DNA of 64,000 nucleotides from an uncultured Clostridia bacterium (GTDB lineage Bacteria > Bacillota > Clostridia > Christensenellales > UBA1242). Location: the NCBI GenBank assembly GCA_934793215.1, contig CAKVOP010000003.1, forward strand, positions 70,691 through 134,690, read 5' to 3'. Below are positions 1-8,110 of this stretch, one piece after another. How positions within the stretch are numbered: the first letter of the stretch is position 1; every line of letters begins with the position of its first letter. The notes under the pieces are model-generated. The model had not been told where the DNA came from and made no database searches. It saw only the letters and a program-made list of their open reading frames with translations. A program made the translations under genes and the position numbers.

Positions 1-2
1 GT

Positions 3-62
3 CTTCAAGAACGTTATGACCGCCTTTGGGGTAATATCTCAACCGAAAGAGAAAATGGATAA
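3..62 (+). CDS. C-terminal tail of a gene cut by the window edge
   Basis: An open frame enters from the left edge and stops at a TAA at 60-62, giving 19 hydrophilic residues ending in TERENG. Frame 1 is also open (to 69) but its translation looks less protein-like. A hairpin terminator follows closely, which fits the end of a transcription unit. The family cannot be told from so little. Confidence 0.35.
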   Translation, partial: LQERYDRLWGNISTERENG

Positions 63-72
63 TTTTTAGTTA

Positions 73-110
73 AAAAAAGACTGGTTTTAATAACCAGTCT
101 TTTTTAGTTG
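73..110. terminator. Bidirectional rho-independent terminator
   Basis: Stem GACTGGTT / AACCAGTC flanked by an A-run on the left and a T-run on the right, so it works in both directions. It serves the gene entering from the left and the minus-strand Smr gene, whose last codons lie inside the hairpin. Confidence 0.85.
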
Positions 111-440
111 AATAATACTTATCCCGGGATTTGCATGGCCTAAATCTTCGTCATTATATATGCCTTTGTCAAGGTTTAAAATTGTTTGTGTTTTAGGGTC
201 AAAGATATCCCAATGGTCTCCGCCGAAATAATCCACAATGAACCCTTGTCGTTTCCACAATGCAAGTTGTTTTTTTACTGCCTGTGCTATAACTCCTCCT
301 TTGCCGTGAGAACCATATCCGTGGAGCAATTTCATTGCACAAATTCCCTCACGCTTTGCACTCTCAATTTCAATTTCTAGCACGGCAAGAGCGTATTCGA
401 CAGTGTAGCCATCTTCTTTTAAATTTATAAACCTTAACAT
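87..440 (-). CDS. Small Smr-domain protein
   Basis: 117 residues. From about residue 35 it carries the Smr signature LLHGYGSHGKGG followed by a helix and a short acidic C-terminal strand. Smr domains occur at the C-terminus of MutS2 and as stand-alone proteins, and many nick or bind structured nucleic acids; the role of short stand-alone versions is not settled. The start has a good ribosome binding site (GGAGGT, 6 nt before the ATG). Upstream an extended -10 (TGcTAAAAT) lies between it and spo0A, so it may have its own promoter as well as read-through from spo0A. The assignment rests on the Smr motif; no partner gene is visible. Confidence 0.8.
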   Translation of the reverse strand: MLRFINLKEDGYTVEYALAVLEIEIESAKREGICAMKLLHGYGSHGKGGVIAQAVKKQLALWKRQGFIVDYFGGDHWDIFDPKTQTILNLDKGIYNDEDLGHANPGISIIQLKKTGY

Positions 441-500
441 TTTACCTCCGCAAGCATTTTAGCATATTTGCGGATAGAAATAAAGAGTTTTCGGTCTGTT

Positions 501-1247
501 TTAGCCTTCCATTATCATTTTATCTGCAATCAAAGCGATAAGTTCGCCATTAGTTGGCTTTTCGTTGCTAGAATAAATTTTTAAGCCAAATAGAGAATTG
601 ATGTTTTCTATTTTGCCTCTGTTCCATGCAACTTCAATGGCATGACGCATACCTCTTTCGACTTTTGATGAACTAGTTTCAAACTTTTCAGCAATAGTAG
701 GGTAAAGTTTTTTTGTTATGGAGCCAATAATTTCAGGCTCTTCAACGGCTAGTTTTACCGCTTCTCGAAGGAACTGATAACCCTTAATGTGAGCAGGAAT
801 CCCAATACTTATAAAGATGTTTGAAATTTTTTCATCTAACTGTTTGTCGCCCTTATCACTTGCCACTTCATTCGTTCCATCTAGGTCGTCAAGCCTTTCC
901 TCCAAAATTTCTGGTGAAACAGGCTTTACCATAAAGTAACTTGCACCTTCTTTGATTGCTTTGGAAACAAATCCACTATGTGAAATGCTTGAAAGAAAAA
1001 TAACTTTTGGCATTCTTTCACCCATTTGAGTTTTGAGTTCATCAAGTACTTTAAATCCGTCCATTCCAGAAAGCAATACTTCCATTACGAGGAAATCGGG
1101 GCTTAAAGAAGTGACTTCTTTTACAACGTTTTCTCCGGCGTTTGATGAGCCAACTATTTTATAGTGTTCGTTTCCTTCAAAGTGTTTTACAAGTGTGCTA
1201 CTTTCGTCGCCGTCTGCTATATAAATTGTTTTGATTTTGTTTTCCAT
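501..1247 (-). CDS. spo0A: Spo0A-type sporulation response regulator with altered phosphorylation site
   Basis: 248 residues: CheY-like receiver (about 1-125), a short linker, then a Spo0A DNA-binding domain (about 140-245) with the hallmark strings GIPAHIKGYQFLREA, SSKVERGMRHAIEVAWNRG and a KPTNGELIALIADK tail. Spo0A is the master regulator of entry into sporulation and binds TGTCGAA boxes. The receiver is unusual. The usual acidic pair at the N-terminus is D12-G13, the phosphoacceptor position (D56 in Bacillus subtilis) is E56 in LVMEVLLSGMDGF, and the conserved Thr is Ser (FLSS). The Lys of KP is kept. The protein may therefore be locked in an active-like state or controlled without phosphotransfer; that is inference. 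A perfect Spo0A box lies about 95 bp upstream, suggesting autoregulation. Family assignment is secure. Confidence 0.93.
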   Translation of the reverse strand: MENKIKTIYIADGDESSTLVKHFEGNEHYKIVGSSNAGENVVKEVTSLSPDFLVMEVLLSGMDGFKVLDELKTQMGERMPKVIFLSSISHSGFVSKAIKEGASYFMVKPVSPEILEERLDDLDGTNEVASDKGDKQLDEKISNIFISIGIPAHIKGYQFLREAVKLAVEEPEIIGSITKKLYPTIAEKFETSSSKVERGMRHAIEVAWNRGKIENINSLFGLKIYSSNEKPTNGELIALIADKMIMEG

Positions 1248-1343
1248 ATTTTTCTCCTTTTTATTTTGACAAGTTTAAGATACCACTTTTCGTCATGTTA
1301 TGAAAATAATTAAGGTGTGAGGCATGGGCGAGTATTGTTGATT

Positions 1344-1354
1344 TTTGTCGAAAA
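1344..1354 (+). promoter_or_regulatory. Spo0A box between spo0A and a lipoprotein gene
   Basis: TTTGTCGAAAA, with the core TGTCGAA at 1346-1352, matches the known 0A box exactly. It lies in the 294-bp divergent intergenic region between spo0A (minus) and the lipoprotein at 1542 (plus). It could act on either or both. The rest of this region is AT-rich with no gene. Confidence 0.6.
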
Positions 1355-1541
1355 AAAGTGAAAGGTGTCAAAACGAAAGTTTAGTCGCGTAAAAGTGGTA
1401 TTTTTCAACTTGAAATAATATTTTTCGCATGAGAAATAGACCTTTTTGCAAAACTTTGTCGCTTTAACGAAAATACATTTTTATTGTAGATATATTTGCC
1501 AAAGAGTAATAATATATGTTATGATTAATTAAGGAGGGGAA

Positions 1542-2468
1542 ATGAAAAAAATAAATAAAGGTTTAGCTTCATGTGCTATTGCTGGTGTGCTAGCATTGTC
1601 GGCATTCGCCTTTGTAGGATGTGGAGACAAAAGTAACGGGAAACAATATGTGAAAGATATCTACTCAATGGGCATGGTAACCGCCTCGAATTATTTTCAA
1701 CAAAATAAAGCAATGACGCTTGCCCTTGATAATGCAGTCAGTGACGAGGTAAAAGACACATTAAAGGAATATGTTGGAATGTTTGATGGGCTTTTGAGTA
1801 ATAAGATTAATCCAAAAGAAAGTGAGATTGTCGAAGGGGAAACAAGTTTTGGAATATACTCTAAGAGTTTGTCTCTTACAGTAGATAATATTGTTTATAC
1901 AATGTTGTACAACGAAGTTAAAGAGGGAACGAATGAAGAGATTGATGAGGATAAAATCGAAACAGAAACATCTACTTTCTTGTATGGAATAGTAAATGTT
2001 GGAGAAGGGGATAGTTTATTAACATACAACGTTGTGGGTTCTCGAACTATTGAAAGCGAAGATGAGAAAGGCGTTGTAGAGCTTGAAAGTGAACTAATGA
2101 TTATATTTTCAACTGACAACCTTTATGCCGAAGGGACAGATGCAGTGGAAGAAATTGATTTGACAAAACTTACCAGTTACGTTGTAATTGAGCAGGAAGT
2201 TGAAGACAATGAGATTGAATATGCTTATACAACAAAACTAAATGGTAAAGTTAAAACAACAGAAATTGAATGGGAAAATGATGGTGGTGCTGAGAGCCTA
2301 GAAATTAAAATAAAAGAGGGGTCAGCCAAAACTAAATATGTTCTCACAAGAATTGATAATGATAAATATAGCGTGAAAATAAAGGCAAATTCAAATAATA
2401 TACTGTTCTACATGGTTAATAAGAATGGTGAATGGGAATTTGAAAATTTAAATGAAAATGCAATATAA
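1542..2468 (+). CDS. Lipoprotein of unknown function
   Basis: 308 residues. The N-terminus is a lipoprotein signal peptide: positive start, hydrophobic stretch, lipobox FVGC with the lipidated Cys near residue 27, then a GDKSN linker. The rest is hydrophilic and probably beta-rich, rich in Glu and Asp, with no family I recognise. The start is firm: AAGGAGGGG sits 4-5 nt before the ATG. It is expected on the outer face of the cell membrane. It is divergent from spo0A with a Spo0A box between, and followed by a strong terminator, so it is a single-gene unit. A link to sporulation is suggested only by that box. Confidence 0.8.
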   Translation: MKKINKGLASCAIAGVLALSAFAFVGCGDKSNGKQYVKDIYSMGMVTASNYFQQNKAMTLALDNAVSDEVKDTLKEYVGMFDGLLSNKINPKESEIVEGETSFGIYSKSLSLTVDNIVYTMLYNEVKEGTNEEIDEDKIETETSTFLYGIVNVGEGDSLLTYNVVGSRTIESEDEKGVVELESELMIIFSTDNLYAEGTDAVEEIDLTKLTSYVVIEQEVEDNEIEYAYTTKLNGKVKTTEIEWENDGGAESLEIKIKEGSAKTKYVLTRIDNDKYSVKIKANSNNILFYMVNKNGEWEFENLNENAI

Positions 2469-2486
2469 AAATCGTATAAATAGTAT

Positions 2487-2517
2487 AAAAAATCGCAGTT
2501 AAACCTGCGATTTTTTT
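2487..2517. terminator. Bidirectional terminator
   Basis: Stem AATCGCAG / CTGCGATT with A-run before and T-run after, between the convergent lipoprotein genes at 1542 and 2544. It can end transcription from both sides. Confidence 0.9.
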
Positions 2518-2543
2518 ACTTTGAATTATTAAAAACAAACTAG

Positions 2544-3437
2544 TTAAGCTTTGTAGCTTGTTCCGCCGAGATAAGTTGTTCCAGCTACAGGAGTTACAGT
2601 TTCAAATTCCCCCTCTGTTGTTTTTGATACTCTTAATGTGTCGATTTGTCCAGCTTTATATTCGAATGTTGCACCGTATCCGTTACCATATTCAACCCAA
2701 ACATTTTCGATGTGACCATTTTCCATTACAAATTTTCCAGGGTTAGTTCCAGAATAAGAGTTCGCATTTACAAACATGTATCCAATTTTTCCACCAGTGA
2801 TTGTTGAGTTGAGTTCACCACTAGCGTTTGCTCCAACCCAAAGGTCTTGTGAATAAACTGCATAATATTTGTCAGCATACTTTGTTCCGCCGATTTCATT
2901 TCCTGTGATTTGACCGCTTGTCATTTTGAAAGTTCCTGCACGTGTAACATAAACACCAGTTGCGTAAGAGTCTTCCATATAACCACCAGTGATTGTTGCT
3001 CCGTCTACAACAAGTCCGTTGTTGTTGTCAACGCGAACAGCTCTGCCTTTCTTGTTTGCGTCAACCTTAACATCTTTAAGTGTTAAAATCTTTCTTTCTG
3101 TTGTTTTAATGCGGATAAGTTGAGCAAAATCTTCTCCTACAGTTTTGTCTGCTGTGATTGAATATTTCCCCATTCCATCAATAGTGATTGTATAAGGCAC
3201 ATCAAATGTCTCGCCAAGTACGACATTTTTATGAAGTTTAAGTGTTACGCCATCATTTAAAGCCTTTACTGCATCAGCCCAAGTGTCAACATATGTTGTT
3301 TCTGTACCAATAACTTCGATTTTTCCTGCGTGTTTGTCGCTTTCACCACAACCAGCAAGTGCAAATCCTGAACACATAATACCTACGCCACAAAGTACTG
3401 CTGAAAATTTCTTGAATTTTGAATTAAAATCTTTCAT
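2544..3437 (-). CDS. Lipoprotein with probable beta-helix domain
   Basis: 297 residues. A lipoprotein signal peptide ends in the lipobox LAGC (Cys near residue 30). The mature part contains short repeating strands with N/D/G turns (KDVKVDANKKGRAVRVDN, GATITGGYMED, SGQITGNEIG), the pattern of a right-handed parallel beta-helix as in pectate-lyase-like and polymorphic surface proteins. No catalytic residues of a polysaccharide lyase can be pinned down, so a surface or adhesion role is as likely as an enzyme. AGGAGG lies just before the ATG. Two direct-repeat Spo0A-box cores lie about 125-140 bp upstream, making Spo0A control plausible. Confidence 0.75.
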   Translation of the reverse strand: MKDFNSKFKKFSAVLCGVGIMCSGFALAGCGESDKHAGKIEVIGTETTYVDTWADAVKALNDGVTLKLHKNVVLGETFDVPYTITIDGMGKYSITADKTVGEDFAQLIRIKTTERKILTLKDVKVDANKKGRAVRVDNNNGLVVDGATITGGYMEDSYATGVYVTRAGTFKMTSGQITGNEIGGTKYADKYYAVYSQDLWVGANASGELNSTITGGKIGYMFVNANSYSGTNPGKFVMENGHIENVWVEYGNGYGATFEYKAGQIDTLRVSKTTEGEFETVTPVAGTTYLGGTSYKA

Positions 3438-3560
3438 TTCTCCTCCTTTAAAATTTTAACTATATTTACTATCTCCATAGTATACTAAATATATACCATA
3501 AAAATTACAAAGGTGTCAAACAAATTTGCGAACTTAATTGTTATAAATTTGAAAAAATCA

Positions 3561-3577
3561 TTCGACAGAATTCGACA
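3561..3577 (-). promoter_or_regulatory. Two tandem Spo0A-box cores
   Basis: TTCGACA occurs at 3561-3567 and again at 3571-3577, i.e. two TGTCGAA cores on the minus strand spaced exactly 10 bp, one helical turn. They lie upstream of the minus-strand lipoprotein (start 3437) and about 50 bp before the glnS promoter. Tandem 0A boxes on one DNA face are typical of Spo0A-regulated promoters. Confidence 0.6.
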
Positions 3578-3622
3578 TTAATCCTTATTTACTGAAAAAT
3601 GTTTCATTTTCTTGACTTTTTG

Positions 3623-3651
3623 TTTAAATAGTGCAAATATATATGTATAAT
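3623..3651 (+). promoter_or_regulatory. Candidate promoter of glnS
   Basis: TTTAAA, 17-nt spacer, TATAAT. The -10 is perfect and the -35 is weak. The start point would be near 3658, leaving a leader of about 12 nt that contains the ribosome binding site GGGAG (3659-3663). Confidence 0.55.
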
Positions 3652-3669
3652 TTTTTATGGGAGTAAAAT

Positions 3670-5349
3670 ATGATAAATTTAGACAACATCACACCTACAA
3701 ATTTTATTGAAGACGAGATTTATGAAGACTTAAAAGCAGGCAGAAGCAAAGAGGTTATAACTCGTTGTCCACCTGAACCAAGCGGGTATTGGCACATTGG
3801 GCATTGCAAGGCGTGGATGATTGATTTTGAAACCGCAATAAAGTTTGGGGGGTACACATACCTTCGTATGGACGACACAAACCCAAGCAGAGAACAAGGT
3901 GAATTCGCCGATAGTTATCTTGCTGACCTTAAATGGCTTGGATATACTCCAAAAGCGATGATTTTTGCAAGTGAAGCGTATTTTGACAAGATTTATGAAA
4001 TCGCCGAAAAAATGATTATGAATGGTGATGCATATGTTGACGAACTTACACAAGAAGAACAACTTAAAATGAAAGGGACCCTTACAGAGCCAGGACAAAA
4101 TAGCCCATATAGAGACAGACCAAGGGAAGAGAGTTTAAAACTTTTTAGAGAAATGAAAGCGGGCAAATTCCCAGATGGTTCACTTACTCTCCGTGCGAAG
4201 ATAGACATGTCTCACCCCAATATTTTAATGCGTGACCCTATTATGTACAAAATTTCGCGCGAGCATCACTATAAAACTGGCGACAAATGGTGCATTTATC
4301 CAATCTATGACTTTGCTCATCCAATGGAAGACGCCCTAGAGGGTGTAACATACAGTCTCTGTGATATAACTTTTAGAGTTCACAGAGAGGTTTATGAATG
4401 GTTTATCGAACATGGGTGGGGAAAACCATTTGCTCCAAAGCAAAGAGAATTTTCAACATTAAACCTTGAAAATGTGCTTCTTGGGAAGCGTTATCTTAAA
4501 GCCTTGGTAAATGCTGGCGAAGTTCTTGGCTGGGACGACCCTAGATTTCTTACCATTGTGGGAATGAAAAGAAGGGGATACACTGCTAATGGCGTTAAAA
4601 ACTTTATTAGAAGTTTGGGGGTTGTTGCAAGTGAAAGTACCATACCATTTTCAAGCCTTGAGCACTTTATTCGTGAAGACCTAAACAATGTTGCTACGAG
4701 AGCAATGGTTGTTTTGGATCCTTTGAAGGTTGTAATTACTAATTGGGAAGAAGGCAAAACTGAAAGAATAGAAGTTGATAATAATCCAAATGACGAAAAT
4801 TCTGGTAAACACGAAGGGTTGTTTGGCAAGGAAATCTACATTGAAAAAGACGACTTTGCTCTTGATCCACCTCCAAAGTATAATCGTCTCGTAAAAGGCG
4901 GAATGGTGCGTCTCAAAGGTGCCTATATAATTAAATGTAACGATGTTATTTTTGATAAAGAAGGAAACATTGATCACCTTGAATGCGAATATATTCCAGG
5001 GACGAAAAGCGGGCAAGACAACAGCGGGATTAAGGTTAAAGGAACAATCCACTTTGTTGCAAAAGATAATGCGTTTGAGTGCACAATAAGAAACTTCAAA
5101 AATTTGACTAAAAAAGAATATTTGTGGCCAAGCAAAGCACTTGAATCTGGTGTTAGTATAAACGAAGTTTTGGAGCCTAATTCACTCGTAGAAACGAAGG
5201 CGCTTGCAGAGAGATTTTTGCTTTCGGCAAAGCCATATGATAAATTCCAGTTTATGAGAAAAGGTTACTATACGCTTGATAAAGATTCAACTGAAGATAA
5301 TTATATTTTCAACTCAACTATTTCATTAAAGGATAGTTTTAATAAATAA
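3670..5349 (+). CDS. glnS: Glutaminyl-tRNA synthetase
   Basis: 559 residues, close to the 554 of the E. coli enzyme. It charges tRNA-Gln with glutamine. The class I HIGH motif is present (PPEPSGYWHIGHCKA, H42-H45), followed by the GlnRS-specific MDDTNPSREQ, HPMEDALEGVTYSLC and the C-terminal beta-barrel anticodon domain starting near residue 340. The second class I signature is altered: where E. coli has VMSKRKL, this protein has LLGKRYL (K273 kept, Ser replaced by Gly). Direct charging by GlnRS, rather than the GatCAB route, agrees with the separate gltX at 57.7 kb. It has its own promoter and terminator. Confidence 0.95.
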   Translation: MINLDNITPTNFIEDEIYEDLKAGRSKEVITRCPPEPSGYWHIGHCKAWMIDFETAIKFGGYTYLRMDDTNPSREQGEFADSYLADLKWLGYTPKAMIFASEAYFDKIYEIAEKMIMNGDAYVDELTQEEQLKMKGTLTEPGQNSPYRDRPREESLKLFREMKAGKFPDGSLTLRAKIDMSHPNILMRDPIMYKISREHHYKTGDKWCIYPIYDFAHPMEDALEGVTYSLCDITFRVHREVYEWFIEHGWGKPFAPKQREFSTLNLENVLLGKRYLKALVNAGEVLGWDDPRFLTIVGMKRRGYTANGVKNFIRSLGVVASESTIPFSSLEHFIREDLNNVATRAMVVLDPLKVVITNWEEGKTERIEVDNNPNDENSGKHEGLFGKEIYIEKDDFALDPPPKYNRLVKGGMVRLKGAYIIKCNDVIFDKEGNIDHLECEYIPGTKSGQDNSGIKVKGTIHFVAKDNAFECTIRNFKNLTKKEYLWPSKALESGVSINEVLEPNSLVETKALAERFLLSAKPYDKFQFMRKGYYTLDKDSTEDNYIFNSTISLKDSFNK

Positions 5350-5361
5350 ATGTGTATGGAT

Positions 5362-5399
5362 AAAAAATACATTAACAGCAAATTGTTAATGTATTTTTT
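5362..5399. terminator. Terminator after glnS
   Basis: Long AT-rich stem (AAATACATTAACA with TGTTAATGTATTT, loop about 6 nt) ending in a T-run. It is nearly symmetric and could also act on the minus strand. Confidence 0.85.
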
Positions 5400-5496
5400 A
5401 TTTTAAAATGTATAAGTTTTCTTAAAAAACAGCTTTGTTTAATAAGATTTTAATGCACACTCCCATTTGTTTATCAACAAAACTGGAAGATAAACA

Positions 5497-6066
5497 TCAT
5501 CTACTTGTGCGTTCGTCAGCTGTAAATGGTTTGTCCACTTGCCATATTTTACCATTAATAAATTGGGTTAACGCCATGGTAAAGGCTTGAGCGTTGAGGT
5601 CGATTCTAGTAATCTTTTCGTGCGTCAAGAGACCAATACCGCCAGTATAACTTCTTAAATCGGTTTCGTGGAAAATTGTATCCATAACAGTTCCAAGAGT
5701 CTTTTCTTTTATGTCCTTTACATATTTTTCTGGCACGGGGAAACTCGCACTTGTGCCAAAACTAAAGTTGCCATTTTTATCACTGATAACTGAAACATTT
5801 GTTATAAACCAATGACCAAAATTGTATACTAATCCTGACTCAACAGCCATAAACAAATCTGCATCAATATTGTGTTCTTTGGCATATTTAATTGTGTTTT
5901 TTACGCGATTTAACGCGCCTTGGTATGTCTCGTCGTTGACAGGTTGCTCGCTAACATTTGATGCAGCACTTACTCCTTCAATATCAATATCTTTAAAATA
6001 ACCTTCTAGTGCTTCTAACGCACCTTTAATTTTTCCAGGGTTCTTTGTCCCAATTAATACTTTCAT
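5497..6066 (-). CDS. yjjX: Inosine/xanthosine triphosphatase (YjjX/DUF84 family)
   Basis: 189 residues. The family removes deaminated purine NTPs (ITP, XTP) from the nucleotide pool. The N-terminus has the expected nucleotide-binding start MKVLIGTKNPGKIKGALEAL. It continues with VSEQPVNDETYQGALNRVKN and AVESGLVY, where the Glu is likely the metal ligand and catalytic residue, and GLLTHEKITR near the C-terminus. Length fits the family (about 170-190). TTAGGAGG precedes the ATG. It is a lone gene between glnS and the collagen-like gene. Confidence 0.85.
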   Translation of the reverse strand: MKVLIGTKNPGKIKGALEALEGYFKDIDIEGVSAASNVSEQPVNDETYQGALNRVKNTIKYAKEHNIDADLFMAVESGLVYNFGHWFITNVSVISDKNGNFSFGTSASFPVPEKYVKDIKEKTLGTVMDTIFHETDLRSYTGGIGLLTHEKITRIDLNAQAFTMALTQFINGKIWQVDKPFTADERTSR

Positions 6067-6412
6067 ATGTTCCTCCTAAATTAAAAATTGCTGTAAAAAA
6101 ACCTCCTTATACTAACAACAATAAACACAGCAAAGAAATATTGGTTGCGTTATTGCCATTCATAAGAAGATTTTTGCAAATATTCCCAATTTATATCAAT
6201 CTGGAATGGACATACGAGATCGATAATTTAATTATATGTTTTTTCATCTATTTGTCAATACTTTAAAAAAGAATTTTTAATTTTTTTTTGATAAAAACAG
6301 TTTAATTGTTGGCATAAAGTAAATGAGAAAATATAAAAATTAAAATTGTGTCATTTGATATTCCCTAGAAGTAAAATGTATTAGATTGGAATATAATATA
6401 GGAGTATTATTT
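6067..6412. other. Divergent AT-rich intergenic region
   Basis: About 345 bp between the divergent yjjX-type gene and the collagen-like gene. Only a TATAAT (6392-6397) and AGGAG (6400-6404) next to the collagen-like start are recognisable. I see no conserved RNA structure or coding frame with a ribosome binding site. Confidence 0.5.
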
Positions 6413-7195
6413 ATGGTTTGTAGATGGGTTTGCCATAATTCGCGGTCTAATAATCAAAACGATATGGCGGAATTAAATCATCAATATTATCAATATATTG
6501 TTACGCCGTTATTCCGCGGAGCGACTGGAGCCACGGGTTCAACGGGTGCTGTTGGGCCCCAAGGAGAGCGCGGAGAGATTGGCCCGAAAGGAGCAACTGG
6601 TGCTGCCGGACCTACAGGGGTGACAGGCCCAAAGGGAGACATGGGTGAACCGGGTGAAAGAGGCGAGAAAGGAGATGCGGGCGAGAAAGGGCCCCAAGGC
6701 GAAATAGGGCCAAAGGGGGATACTGGTGAACGTGGTGAAAAGGGTGAAACTGGGGCTGATGGCAAGCAAGGTGCTACTGGTCCCCAAGGGGAGCCAGGAG
6801 TCATATCAAATCAAAATGCAACGATATTGTCTATGGCGGGACAGGATTTAGTCATCGGCAACCCTATAACGATGTCTACTATATTGACAAATAATGGGCT
6901 TATTATTGGTGGCACTTCAATCACAGTGCCAGTTACAGGAACATATATAGTAACCTTTTATGTAAATAGAGCATCTTCTGCTGCTGGTACTGATGGCATA
7001 TCAATAGCAATAGATGGAAAGACGATAGCTTATACTTCAAGACCTTTAAGCGAGGAGTCGACATCAAGTGGGTACTTTGTGATGAATCTAGATGAAGGCA
7101 ATGCAATATCTCTTGTGCCAGTTATAATCAATGCAAAACGACTTGAGGCAAGCGGGGGCGCAAGTGCGACTCTTACAGTAATACGTATTTCTTAA
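6413..7195 (+). CDS. BclA-like collagen-repeat protein
   Basis: About 260 residues from the ATG at 6413; the in-frame TTG at 6386 lies in the -10 region and is unlikely to be used. AGGAG sits 8 nt before the ATG. A short N-terminal segment is followed by about 31 uninterrupted Gly-X-Y triplets (encoded 6518-6805) and a C-terminal globular domain of about 130 residues (from NQNATILSMAGQ to TVIRIS) that looks like the C1q/TNF-type trimerisation head of BclA. BclA-type proteins form the hair-like nap on the exosporium of spores. With spo0A and yabPQ nearby a spore-surface role is likely but inferred. GC content rises in the repeat. The N-terminus lacks a classic signal peptide, as in known exosporium proteins. 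Confidence 0.85.
   Translation: MVCRWVCHNSRSNNQNDMAELNHQYYQYIVTPLFRGATGATGSTGAVGPQGERGEIGPKGATGAAGPTGVTGPKGDMGEPGERGEKGDAGEKGPQGEIGPKGDTGERGEKGETGADGKQGATGPQGEPGVISNQNATILSMAGQDLVIGNPITMSTILTNNGLIIGGTSITVPVTGTYIVTFYVNRASSAAGTDGISIAIDGKTIAYTSRPLSEESTSSGYFVMNLDEGNAISLVPVIINAKRLEASGGASATLTVIRIS
6518..6805 (+). repeat. Gly-X-Y collagen-like repeat tract
   Basis: Thirty-one to thirty-two consecutive nine-base units encoding GXY, rich in GER, GPK, GEK, GAT and GPQ. The charged triplets (Glu/Lys/Arg at X and Y) are those that stabilise bacterial collagen triple helices without hydroxyproline. Such tracts commonly vary in length between strains. Confidence 0.95.
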
Positions 7196-7315
7196 AAATA
7201 TGTGGAATCAAACTCAAACTTAAAATCACCACAAAAAACTTAATTTGTCATAACTAAACCGCTATAAATAGAAATAAACCATTGTAAAAGTCTTTTTGTG
7301 GAAAATTGTAAGTTG

Positions 7316-7351
7316 AAAAAAAAGAGCCACGAAATTTTTGGCTCTTTTTTG
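7316..7351. terminator. Bidirectional terminator
   Basis: AAAAAAGAGCCA ... TGGCTCTTTTTT, between the convergent collagen-like gene and CYTH gene. Confidence 0.9.
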
Positions 7352-7376
7352 TTTGCAATACATAAAATTTTGTAAA

Positions 7377-7943
7377 TCATGTATTAAATTTTAAGTTCTT
7401 GACGCTATCTTCGAGAGTTATTATTGGTGGGAGAGAACTAAAATTTATTCCATAGTGGGCGTAAATTCGTTCAACATCAATCGATACAAGGCTTTCAAAG
7501 TCTACGTCGATATTTTTGCACAAGTTTTTAATTGCCTCTTCACTTTTCCCTTCAAATTCTACATAGGCGGGAATGAGTGGCCAAAAATCAATATCAATTT
7601 CAACATCATCTAACACATATCGAATTCTTCGATTTTCTTGCATGCTTCTTGCAAAATATCCAAGTTTATTTAACATTTCGTCGGTTGTATTAAAATCGGA
7701 CACCATAATTTCGCATTCTTTTGTTCCATCGATTTTTGAATTGGCTATTTCTTTTATAGTTAATGTCGTTTCTACCCCATTAGTACGAAGTCTTATCCAA
7801 CTATTTGGTTTTACGGGAGTGAAATCATAGCAGTTTCTTATTTGAACCCAATCGCCTACAAAATCAGCATTTTTGTCTTTTAGTTTTTTAATAAATTGGG
7901 CAACATCGACATTTAAAAGTCTGCATTCAATTTCAGTTTTCAT
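7377..7943 (-). CDS. CYTH-domain protein (class IV adenylate cyclase / triphosphatase-like)
   Basis: 188 residues from the ATG at 7943, which follows AAAGGAG by 8 nt; an upstream in-frame ATG at 7970 has no such site. The N-terminal ExExR/K signature is MKTEIECRLL, followed by alternating strands with conserved basic and acidic residues (WIRLRTNG, TLTIKE, ECEIMVSDF, RIRYVLDDVEIDIDFWP, AYVEFEGKSEE). This is the triphosphate tunnel fold shared by class IV adenylate cyclases, thiamine triphosphatases and inorganic triphosphatases. The exact substrate cannot be set from sequence alone; the PAYVEFEG run is common in CyaB-type members. Confidence 0.8.
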   Translation of the reverse strand: MKTEIECRLLNVDVAQFIKKLKDKNADFVGDWVQIRNCYDFTPVKPNSWIRLRTNGVETTLTIKEIANSKIDGTKECEIMVSDFNTTDEMLNKLGYFARSMQENRRIRYVLDDVEIDIDFWPLIPAYVEFEGKSEEAIKNLCKNIDVDFESLVSIDVERIYAHYGINFSSLPPIITLEDSVKNLKFNT

Positions 7944-8110
7944 ATTATTTACTCCTTTGTTCAGTTTCATTATATCATAAAAACAAAATTCTTCAAAGCA
8001 AAGAAAAGAAAGCGTCTGTATTTTCGCAGTTCTTCGCTATGCAACAAGGTTGGATGCTACTTTTAATTGAATATGTTAAACTACTCCCTGTTCAAAAAAT
8101 ATTCTTCCTA

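Noticed and set aside
6490..6804. Long minus-strand frames opposite the collagen-like gene
   Set aside because: They are Pro/Ser-rich mirror images of the GXY codon pattern and have no start signals.
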